Positions 55,777 to 64,000 of a stretch of 64,000 nt of DNA are shown here, piece by piece (the first letter of the stretch is position 1; each line of letters opens with the position of its first letter). Position numbers and translations under genes: made by a program. The DNA is from Topomyia yanbarensis (Eukaryota > Arthropoda > Insecta > Diptera > Culicidae), in the NCBI RefSeq assembly GCF_030247195.1, contig NC_080672.1, positions 397,375,037 to 397,439,036 of the forward strand, in the 5' to 3' direction. The notes beneath the pieces were generated by a model. That model was given only the letters and a program-made list of their open reading frames with translations. It was not told where the DNA came from and did not search any database.

Positions 55777-57640
55777 TAGTTTCACAAATCGTATTTGACC
55801 AGTCGAGCATTCTAAAAAAAGGTTGCTAAGTTTTCTGTGATTCATTTAGCAGCTTCGTCTGATTGCAATAAGTAGAAATATAAATCACATGTAGTTCAGA
55901 AAAAAATAAAAAATCGCATTTGGACTAATCATTAAAAAATCATTTCTTTTTTTGAAACCCATACATTGATTGAAAGTTTCGAATTAATTAGTAAAATACG
56001 AATAAAAATCAATTTCGACAGCCCAAAACTCAAACTAACTTAATTTTTTGAAAAGTTAGTCAAAATCCATTTTCAATTTCATACTTTGGAACAATTATCT
56101 CATTTTGTTTAAAGTATGAAATAGAAATTAAATTTGTCTTTTAATAAACAATTTACAAAAAAAGACATTGTCTTCTTATCCACTGCGCGTTTAAATCGTT
56201 TTTGAGTTCTAAGTTTAAAAGTTTTCTTTTGATTAGTCTTTCATACAGTACAAACTTTATAATGTGATGTACGATTAACTTTATGATAGATATTGGAGGA
56301 AATTAGATCATACCAACATTGAAACTCTAATTGAATTTTCAAATAAATTATTGAAAAAATATTTGACAGAAACATGCTCAAAGTCTGGGCCCCTTCCACA
56401 ACTCCGGCCCCGGGGAAACATCCCGTCCCCCTTCTCACTTGGCGGCCAGGCTTGTGAAGTATATTAAATTTCTGTAAAACTCGATTAAAACTAGTTTCGG
56501 ACAAAGTTGATTTCGTATAACAATCTTTATAGTATGATCTCGATTGTCTACGTAAATGACAATCTTTTACAGAGGAGTTATTAGCCGACTTTTACTGTGG
56601 AAATCCGTTTTAATCGGGTTGCCCACGTTTACACAGCTCATCCCGGTCGACTTTGTTCAGGGGACATTCTTAAAACCATTCTTACACTGAAGGACTTCTC
56701 TAAAATTCACGCTTGAATTTTTTAGCCGACTATTACGATCGAATAAAATGGAAGAGCTTTTGCGAGCCTGGGTGCAACTTTCACTTTCAACAGTGCAGCT
56801 GTGCGACGTTGATTGCTAGTTTGTAGAACAGTGTATCACGCCATACAATACGTACTCGTACAGCGCATATACCAGGCTATCACGCGACACACTGCGACAG
56901 TTGGTGACGGTTTTCTGTGAACTTTTTTTCATTCTTTTTACCTCTCCGAAATGCCCTGGGATTTTAAATGCTATAAGCCGTCGAATCGACACGTTCGATC
57001 TTTATTCGATGAACTTGATTTTAAAAATGCGTGATCATCGTCACGTGCTCGGTACCGACTCCTTGACTCCGCCGGCCAACTTCGTTCGGGTCATGAACAT
57101 ATTTCGACCAAGGAGAGAGCGATTAAGAAGTTTGGTGCCATTTTCTCTTCTCGGCTGCTTGAAATATGCCTCCGTACATTGCATCACTAATTCGATGGGA
57201 CAATCCTGTCTGCGATAGCAGACAATAACATCGTGCCATGACTTGTGACTTGCCACTTGTGTTTGAATGACATCGCAGTACTATCGTCAGCTTATCTGAT
57301 AGAGCCACGAGTATAGCTCGTTTTAATACACCTGCAATCAACATTATTTTCGCGCAATTTCTCTGTGACACCGTTTTCAATTTACACCGCTCAACGACCT
57401 AATTTCGTTCCGGTGTCGCAATAATCGTCACCCCGAATGAACACATGAATGAACTTTCTTCTCTCCCTTGTCGCTACCGGGCCAACGAATTTCCTCTGAT
57501 TTGCTTTGCACTGTGCTTCCATTCAAGTTCAGACGTGAAGCGTCATGTAAAAGCAATTTCGAGCAAGATTGATTCAGCATCGGGTGGGCTCGTATTCGTG
57601 CATGCCGTCGGCGGGGGTGTGCTGCGCGCGACGACTCGGT
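55777..57640. other. upstream region of Gadd45 copy 2; no other gene
   Basis: AT-rich to about 56570, then TTATTAGCCGACTTTTAC motifs (56580, 56718), then a GC-richer tract from 56760. That tract includes a CACGTG E-box at 57041-57046 and GC-rich sequence immediately before the TATA box. Promoter elements of a stress gene could lie here; none is certain. Confidence 0.35.
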
Positions 57641-57683
57641 TATAAGTATAACTACTCGATCGGCGAACCCAGCTGTATCATTT
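57641..57683 (+). promoter_or_regulatory. core promoter of Gadd45 copy 2 (TATA + TCATTT)
   Basis: TATAAGTATA at 57641-57650 is followed by GTATCATTTGG, with the initiator-like A at 57680, 33 bp after the second TATA word. Copy 1 has the same ATCATTT at its corresponding place. The predicted 5' UTR is about 260 nt. Confidence 0.6.
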
Positions 57684-57941
57684 GGTGGAAAACCGTAGAC
57701 AAGTGAACAAGTAAAAGCGCGCGCCAAGCCACTACCTTCTGGAGGTGTGTAAATATAATTTCACAACGTCGCTCAATAGTTTGGAGTGCCAGTTATAGAA
57801 CAGATAACAGTTTTATCAAAGTGAAAACAGAATCAAGTGCAAAGCAAATAATCCACGGCCAGTAGTTGGGTGTGAAAAGAAACCTTTTAAAGGTTGAACC
57901 TGGATCCATACAACAGCAATTGCAGCTACGAAAAATTGAAA

Positions 57942-58481
57942 ATGGTGGTCGCTAGTAAACCTACACCAATCATGTCCAAGGTCGGATTCAAAACAGTGGG
58001 AATCGGCGCCAATGTCCGCTCGACGTTGGTGGCCGCTTCCGCCGACAATCGAGTCGTGGTCGGAATGACCAGCTCTATCCGTAGTCTCATGGAGGAACCA
58101 AATAAGTTCGTGTTCTGCTTCATGGTTGCACCGAAGCTGAACGACAGTGGTGCTCACATGCAGGAGGTTTTGCTGGAGGCATTCTGTTTCGAGAATGACA
58201 TTTACATAATAAAGGTAAGGTTCACTGACCCCTTCCGAGCCGAATTCTCAATCATGATAATTGATTAATTTGTGTTTTTTGTTTCATTTTTATAGGTTGA
58301 CAGTGCGGAAAAACTCAGTCGGTTACTCGGATCGTCCTGTCTGGAGTCCTGTGCGTTAATCAAGAAATGCTGCTCCGGCGGTGAGGAATGCTTCTCTCGC
58401 AGTGAAAACATCCTGATTGACTATTGCGAATTCTACTGGGATGTGCCGTCGAAACCGGTTATCAAACTACCGGAAAAATGA
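57942..58481 (+). CDS. Gadd45: Gadd45 family protein, copy 2 (two coding exons)
   Basis: Paralogue of the gene at 35.1 kb. Exons 57942-58214 and 58296-58481 encode 152 residues; the 81-bp intron is phase 0 at exactly the same place (IIK|VDS). ATG at 57942 sits in AAAATGG, a good start context, and is the first ATG in its frame; both paralogues begin MVVA. Conserved blocks are FCFMVAPKLNDSGAHMQEVL, EAFCFENDIYIIK, VDSAEKLSRLLGSSCLESCA, then LIDYCEFYWD and KLPEK. The N-terminal 45 residues differ strongly from copy 1, and the exon-2 linker is cysteine-rich (KKCCSGGEEC) where copy 1 has KNWSADHRTE. As in other Gadd45 proteins the acidic/hydrophobic centre probably contacts a MAP3K partner; that role is inferred from the family. 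Confidence 0.95.
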
Positions 58482-59069
58482 ACACAGATGTAATTTATTT
58501 GAACAGTGGCACGCTCATGATTGAGCGAAGAACAAAGAGTAAATAAGATATCGTGTACCATACGAGTTCGGAAAACAATGGACATTATTAGTTGGTAACG
58601 AGCCGATTGCGTGATGGACTATAGTGACGGAAGTGCTCGGCAAAATAGTGCAAAGATTATGCCGGGCTACCGATGTTCAGTGAATGACAGTGTTTTACCG
58701 CGGAGAATCGACCATATTTAGGCACTCGAAGTGCAAAGTAATTAAGATATCGATAATATGCTATTATCTTTAGTGTAATGATTCTGAAGGTTTTGATACA
58801 CTGTCAGTTTATTCACTGGTCAACTGAGCTAATTAGTCCTCAACACTACGTTTAAACATCTTATACGGTTTTACGTATGAGTTTTAATCCTTTAAGCCGT
58901 GTTAGGAGTTTCAAATAGGAAGTGTTCATACAAATGAGCCATTTGTATCTCTAAACCGGCCTTCATATTGATCAAATGGTGGAAACGGAATAGGGTCATA
59001 TATTTTGTGTACAAATCTAATTACCTTAGCGACAATTGTGACGGGTTATCCCTCGGTTGATGAAATAAA
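58482..59069 (+). other. 3' UTR and poly(A) signal of Gadd45 copy 2
   Basis: AATAAA at 59064-59069, 583 bp after the stop, precedes a GTAACACTGCTTTC stretch that could be the cleavage region. No transposon feature intrudes. Confidence 0.5.
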
Positions 59070-59429
59070 GAAGAACTTTATGTAACACTGCTTTCTTTTC
59101 ACTTTTACTTCGAACCACTATCCTGTTGTAAATTCGTTTCTGACAAATGTCACTTTCTAACAGATAATGTTCAAACTATTCGAATGGAGTATGGTGTCTT
59201 GGCTATTCGCTATAATTTGATGGTATAACAGTTTTGAGAAATTCATATAAGGGAAGGAGAGGAACTGTTTTCAAATCTGCAAAGAGTTGATCGCCTTTGA
59301 GCTGGTAAGAAATCTGTGAAAATTTGGAACTACATACCGCCACCTACTAGTAATTGGAAATAGTTGCGATCACTGTGCTAAGGGGAAAACATGGATTAAG
59401 CCAAATTTTTGCATGAAGGTAAAAGCACA
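59070..59429. other. no gene recognised
   Basis: No supported feature. Confidence 0.3.
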
Positions 59430-59519
59430 GGGGCCCTATTCTCACAGTCACGTCACTTGGTGACTAGAAAGAAATTTTCTTCTAGTCACTAGGTGACGTG
59501 ACTGTGAGAATAGGGCCCC
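59430..59519. mobile_element. 90-bp near-perfect hairpin MITE (GGGGCCCTATTCTCACAGTC)
   Basis: GGGGCCCTATTCTCACAGTC...TGACTAGAA pairs with TTCTAGTCA...GACTGTGAGAATAGGGCCCC across almost the whole length, with one mismatch and a tiny loop. It is one of the shortest fully self-complementary elements here. Confidence 0.85.
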
Positions 59520-59766
59520 AGATAATCAGTGGTAAAAGCAAACTTTAATATCGTATCTTTTATGCACAAATTTTGTTTTCTTACGTTATTGTTTTTCCTT
59601 TAGAGAGAAACCTATTGGATTCAATGTCAAACTGTTTGCAAAGACAGTGCCAGATGATATTTCATTTTTCTACTAGTTCAGGGTCGACCTACGCTCGTAA
59701 ATCCAGAAAACAAAATCCTTTCACCATCAAGCAAACTTCAGTCTTATTTTCTACTGGCTAATACCC

Positions 59767-60147
<381 letters not shown>

Positions 60148-60164
60148 CGACAGAAGATAGATAG

Positions 60165-60310
60165 CTAGAAGTTTCTTTACGCGGGGGATACGTACCGCAT
60201 AAAAAACCACATAACTTTGAAAAGCCGCATAAAAAATCCACATAACAAATCCGCATAAAAAGCGCATAACTTTGGAAATCTACACAAAAAACACATACCG
60301 TTAAAAATCC
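60165..60310. repeat. GCATAAAAAA / CGCATAACTTTG degenerate tandem repeat, left part
   Basis: Repeats of CCGCATAAAAAATCC and GCATAACTTTGAAAA. The same words resume at 61245-61335 after an intervening CTTTCTCATA-family copy, so the repeat looks split by that insertion. Confidence 0.65.
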
Positions 60311-60639
60311 CTATTAAAAGATACTCTTTGGAGAGGCAAAGTTACCAGATCAGAAACTAGCAATAGATAATGTGAGGGACATATCCGTAGTATTGGTTTT
60401 TGTATGAGCATACTACTTTTATTTATAATCGAATACCGTTACATGCATTTTAGACATTTGGCATACTAAGTCGATTTCATCGGGTCCCTCCTTTCAAATC
60501 AAAATTTTAGTTCCGTCTTATGTGGGAATTTCTTATGTGACCGGACAATTTAATCTGCACGAAATATTGTAGCAGGCTATAAGGATAATATGCCTTTCAT
60601 TTGTAAAAAAGGGTAGAAAAATACGTTGAGAAATAGGTG
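60311..60639. other. no gene recognised
   Basis: No supported feature, apart from CCCTCCTTTCAAATCAAAATTT and TATGTGGGAATTTCTTATGTGACCG words reminiscent of the following repeat. Confidence 0.25.
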
Positions 60640-61120
60640 TGATATCAACTTAGGAACTTGGCAAGTTCCCTGGCGGCATCAAGAACCGTTATAGGTGGCC
60701 AATGTGGTCAAAGCGAATTCGATGGCTCATTAATGACCTGGACACCCAAAATCAATTAATGTTGCACATATTTTAATATATACTGACGGTACCAGTTTGT
60801 ATGGGAATTTGCTAAGTGACCGCACTCTTCAACCCGCAACTCCGGGACCAGAACATTGATTCAAATAAAATTCAATAGCGACCTATGACGATATTACACC
60901 TTTCATTTGAGTGTACCTTTGTTAAAATCGTACCAGCCATCTCTGAGAAAAATGAGTGAGATTATTTGACACATACATACCTACATACATACACACACAT
61001 ACAGCCTTTTTGGATCTCGCCGAACTGAGTCGAATGGTATAAGAGATTCGGCCATGCGGGCCTCGTTTAAAAAGTTTAAATTCCGACCGATTACATAACC
61101 TTTATTATGAGAGGGGTTAA
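60640..61120 (-). repeat. CTTTCTCATA-family mosquito repeat, copy 3 (inverted)
   Basis: Reverse-complement features match 14094-15239: GGAACTTGGCAAGTTCCCTG, TTTGTATGGGAATTTGCTAA, GTTCAACCCGCAACTCCGGG, ACACCTTTCATTTGAGTGTA, a CATACATAC spacer, GATCTCGCCGAACTGAGTCG, and ATAACCTTTATTATGAGAGG at the end. Confidence 0.75.
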
Positions 61121-61376
61121 AAGGTTTTCAGCCACTTTCTGTTTTTATTTTCACTGACATCATGAATGCTCCCCCATATTGAGCATGTGCATTCACGAGG
61201 ATCGATAAATACGCTTCAGGTGATGTCCTAAAAATCAAAAGGAAGCTGCATAAAAAGAATCGCATAACTTTGAAAATCCAAATAACTTGGAAAATCCGCA
61301 TAAAAGAAGTCGCATAAAAAACGCATAAAAAGACTTCAGTGTATTTTCTGTCCACAATCTTATTACCCAATCCCTG
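61121..61376. repeat. GCATAAAAAG degenerate repeat, right part
   Basis: Continuation of the repeat seen at 60165-60310 (CTGCATAAAAAGAATCGC, AACTTTGAAAATCC, CGCATAAAAAACGCATAAAAAG at 61245-61333). Confidence 0.6.
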
Positions 61377-62301
61377 GGGCATGTTCAGGAGCGTTTTATT
61401 TTATATAGGAGTTTCAAATTAGAACTGGAACTGGAACATTCACCCAGAAGAACTCTTTATTTTATAATTTCGAACAGTTTTGTTTTAAAATTTAAACTGT
61501 TATACGACGCCGTTCAATTTGTTGCAGATTTTAAAACACATTTAGAACCAGCCCCTGTCAAGGACGACGTCTCTGTACAACCAGCATCACTGCCATGAAA
61601 GGCAAAACATTGATTTTGAACCGAATGATTAGAAGCTGTATTTAGTTACAAAATGTCGATTTTCTGAATGATATGATATTAAATCATCCCACAAGATGCA
61701 AAACGTCGTGTGGAATGCTTGAATATCGAGCATAGTGCCGAACATAATTCTTTGTTTGGGGCTTTATAGCTATAACGCCCCATATATGTAGGTCGCTGTC
61801 AAATTCCATATGATGGTATAGGGTTGCCAGGAGGCTGTTTAGAACTGTTTTAAATAGGGTGATGAGCCCATTATCGCTATGTTTCTATTATCACGCTACC
61901 CATTTGAAGCCGTTGGTTAGAGCAGTGTCTGCTATCTTTGTTTAACGCATTGAGTCAAATAGTAGCGCAACAATAGGGGCACTCGATTCGTGTTTTCGTT
62001 GCGCTCAAACACGAGAATTTCACTGTTTTCAGCGCATGTATGTTATTATCTTGGTACTTAACAGCGAAGCAAAGCTGTTGATGCCAATTTGTACGCATTC
62101 CATTGTTTGTAGGCCGAGTAATTAATGATTCAGTGAGGCGTATGGTGAAAATAGGCACTTCACCCTACATGGAGAGTACTAATAGAACACCCGCTAAAAC
62201 TTCTGCTGGAGACAGCAAGTTCTAGTTTTAAAATTTTCAGTTTTGTATTATAGACCTGTCAAAATTTTGAATCTAGAACTGAATCACTCCCGAACATGAC
62301 C
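61377..62301 (+). mobile_element. GGGCATGTTC element, copy 1, with nested MITE
   Basis: Starts GGGCATGTTCAGGAGCGTTT and ends CACTCCCGAACATGACC followed by TTAA. Its left 180 bp matches the reverse complement of 63085-63276, and its right 120 bp (from 62178) the reverse complement of 62863-62984, so the two copies are in opposite orientation. The GGGTGA MITE (61857-62165) is inserted inside. The left flank is not TTAA, so that edge may be altered. Confidence 0.8.
61857..62165 (+). mobile_element. GGGTGA MITE, copy 2, TA duplication
   Basis: GGGTGATGAGCCCAT and GGCACTTCACCC ends with TA at 61855-61856 and 62166-62167. It matches 49397-49714 throughout and lies inside the GGGCATGTTC element. 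Confidence 0.88.
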
Positions 62302-62305
62302 TTAA

Positions 62306-62549
62306 CTTTCTATTTAATCTTTTCTTCCCGTTAATTGACGGTTTCAATTTCGAATTCAATCGTTGCCATGAATGAATGACAGAGTGATTTTTCGAACAAA
62401 TGTGGTTCGACCGAATCCACCTCCCGTTTAATTTATTTTTGATTTTGCTGTCGTTATTGAGATTAAAATCACATTTGTTCGTAAAAGCGACCCGTCGCAA
62501 TGCAGATTAATAAGCTAGTCAGAAGTAACTGGACTAAACGAAAACACAT
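62306..62549. other. no gene recognised
   Basis: Short unassigned gap. Confidence 0.3.
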
Positions 62550-62557
62550 TGAGAAGA

Positions 62558-62786
62558 CAGGAGCGGATCCAGAAAAAAAAATTCGAAGGGGTCCGAAATT
62601 TTGATTTTGAAATGTTCATTGTACAATTCATAATAAGTAATGACCTTATTTAATAAAAATCAGCTTTAGTGGTCGAATCTGGTATGGAATGATTTTGAGC
62701 TTAGAGTGAATTTAAATGGAATTTTAAAATTTATCAACAAGTTCAAAATATTTCGGAGGGGGACTCTCCTCCTGGATCCGCCTCTG
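62558..62786. mobile_element. hAT-like MITE with CAGGAGCGGATCCAG ends
   Basis: CAGGAGCGGATCCAG at the left and CTGGATCCGCCTCTG at the right are inverted with one or two differences, continuing into TTCGAAGGGGTCCGAAATTTTGA and its inverted relative near the right end. The eight bases outside (TGAGAAGA and GTAGAAGA) agree in six positions, as for a decayed 8-bp hAT duplication. Confidence 0.7.
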
Positions 62787-62862
62787 GTAGAAGAATGCAA
62801 TTATAAAAGTGTAAAAAAGAGTTGAATGAAGTAGAGGCTCTCTTCTTCAATTAGGTCATTAA

Positions 62863-63276
62863 GGGCATGTTCAGGAGTGTTTCAGTACCAGATTCATAAT
62901 TTTGACAGTTCTATAAAATAAAACTAAAAATTTTAAAACTAGAACTTGCTGTCCCCAGTAGCAATTTTAGCGGGTGTTCTATTCAGTTTAAAATTCGTAT
63001 TCCGCCATGCTTTCAGCGTCACTGCATTCAAATTTATTTTTCCCCAGTCTATCGGGTCCAAGTGTCTGTGCTGAAAACTTTGCAGGTATTTAAAATACAG
63101 TTCTAAACGTGTTTTAAAATCAGCAACAAATATAACAGCGTCGTATAACAGTTTTAAATTTTAAAACATAACTGTTCGAAATTATAAAACAAAACGCTCT
63201 GCTGGGGATGTGAATGTTTCAGTTCCAGTTCTACTTTGAAACTCCTATACAAAATAAAACGCTTCTGAACATGCCC
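62863..63276 (-). mobile_element. GGGCATGTTC element, copy 2, TSD TTAA
   Basis: 414 bp, GGGCATGTTCAGGAGTGTTT to AAACGCTTCTGAACATGCCC, with TTAA at 62859-62862 and 63277-63280. TTAA duplications and G-run termini point to piggyBac- or Kolobok-like mobilisation. It is intact and opposite in orientation to copy 1. Confidence 0.88.
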
Positions 63277-63332
63277 TTAAGCCTTATTGCTGTTTTTGTT
63301 AATTTTTCGAAGCGGCTGACATTGAAGATATG

Positions 63333-63660
63333 TACACGCAAAAATAAAACAACCCACAGAATAAATTATTTTAACATAAATTTAGGTACTTTGGAGTCGC
63401 TTTGGCACTCTTTAGTGTTGTCATAAACAAAACGAGAGATTCGACTCAGTCGAAGTCTTCCGTGCAGTACTTTTGAGTTGTTTGGGGTATACTCAAAATT
63501 AGCTAAATTCAACTTAAATTTAATTAAATTGAACTCAAGGTTGAGTTATGATTTTTGCCGTAGTTAAATGAAAACTACCTTTAACACGGTTTACCTAATT
63601 TTACCTTCCTGCACGATACCCCGTGATTGAGTTAAAAGTGCTAATTTTTTTTTTCGTGTA
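63333..63660. mobile_element. MITE with TACACG(C/A)AAAAA ends
   Basis: TACACGCAAAAATAAAACAA at the left pairs with TTTTTTTTTCGTGTA at the right. Interior has GAGATTCGACTCAGTCGAAGTC and TTTGAGTTGTTTGGGG words and no coding frame. This style of short TACACG end is widespread in mosquitoes. Confidence 0.5.
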
Positions 63661-64000
63661 GTCGAATAGTTTTTCACTTTTTTGCACGTCAAATACCAGA
63701 AAAAACATTATTAATAAAATTTTATAAATACGACAACACTCCGCATTTTATCTGGATAATTTTCAAAAATGCTAACCCTTGTAGCTAAATTCACTGTCAT
63801 GGAAGACCGATAGTTTCAAATGAGGACGTGTTTACATTTTCGCAAAAAAAACAATCAATAATCCTACTGAAGTTTCAAAGGTTAAACATTAGAGCTCTAT
63901 CAGTTTATGAGATAAAAGAAGAATTTTATTCTTCATTTAATGGTCTGGACCACATTGATATCTACCATCTTTGTACGTCCTATAATCCTAGATTTTAATT
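63661..64000. other. no gene recognised
   Basis: AT-rich sequence to the end of the window. Confidence 0.3.

Noticed and set aside
57894..57941. N-terminal extension of Gadd45 copy 2
   Set aside because: It begins at TTG; the first ATG is 57942 in good context.
57428..58157. Antisense ORFs over Gadd45 copy 2 and its promoter
   Set aside because: Shadow frames with no family resemblance, opposite a clear gene.

Overview
The window looks like nuclear DNA from a dipteran insect, most probably a culicine mosquito. Protein genes are few, intron-split and compact (introns of 67-229 bp), and they sit in a sea of AT-rich DNA packed with MITE-like elements, non-LTR retrotransposon debris and decayed tandem repeats. 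The CTTTCTCATA/GAAAGG repeat family (11.2-11.8, 14.1-16.2 and 60.6-61.1 kb) and the RTE- and D37E-type transposon relics are what I would expect in Aedes/Culex-type genomes. The genus is not determinable from sequence alone.

Three host genes are well supported. (1) On the minus strand at 7.4-8.4 kb is a four-exon methyltransferase of the ETFBKMT/METTL20 type, which methylates mitochondrial ETF-beta; its first codon is unresolved. (2) and (3) are two same-strand paralogues of Gadd45, at 35.1-35.8 kb and 57.9-58.5 kb. Each has two coding exons, an identical phase-0 intron position, a TATA box, a shared TCATTT initiator-like motif and its own AATAAA. They are separated by about 22 kb of repeat-laden DNA. 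A GC-richer tract at 20.7-22.1 kb may hold an unrecognised exon just before a retrotransposon insertion.

The rest is mobile or repetitive. It includes: a 5'-truncated non-LTR retrotransposon (22.1-24.6 kb) with a nearly intact reverse transcriptase, one apparent frameshift and no endonuclease; a second non-LTR element tail (25.9-27.0 kb) inserted with a 13-bp target duplication into a 295-bp MITE that has its own 7-bp duplication, with a full uninterrupted sister MITE at 32.6-32.9 kb; an inverted relative of that LINE tail at 37.6-37.8 kb; RTE-type relics at 3.5-4.2 and 34.1-34.5 kb; and a broken Tc1/mariner (D37E-like) transposase at 31.4-32.0 kb.

MITE-like families with two copies each: CTGCCCATA/TTWA (17.6, 32.0 kb), GGGTGA/TA (49.4, 61.9 kb) and GGGCATGTTC/TTAA (61.4, 62.9 kb). 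Several long hairpins occur at 18.4, 39.4, 47.2 and 59.4 kb. Unusual repeats are a 1.7-kb element whose termini are arrays of a 16-bp unit (47.5-49.2 kb), a ~116-bp repeat array that reverses orientation midway (38.0-39.0 kb), a 1.65-kb strand-asymmetric A-rich tract (53.2-54.9 kb), and a 203-bp (TA)n grown from the 3' end of a dispersed repeat (59.9-60.1 kb). I saw no tRNA, rRNA, CRISPR array or bacterial-style operon.
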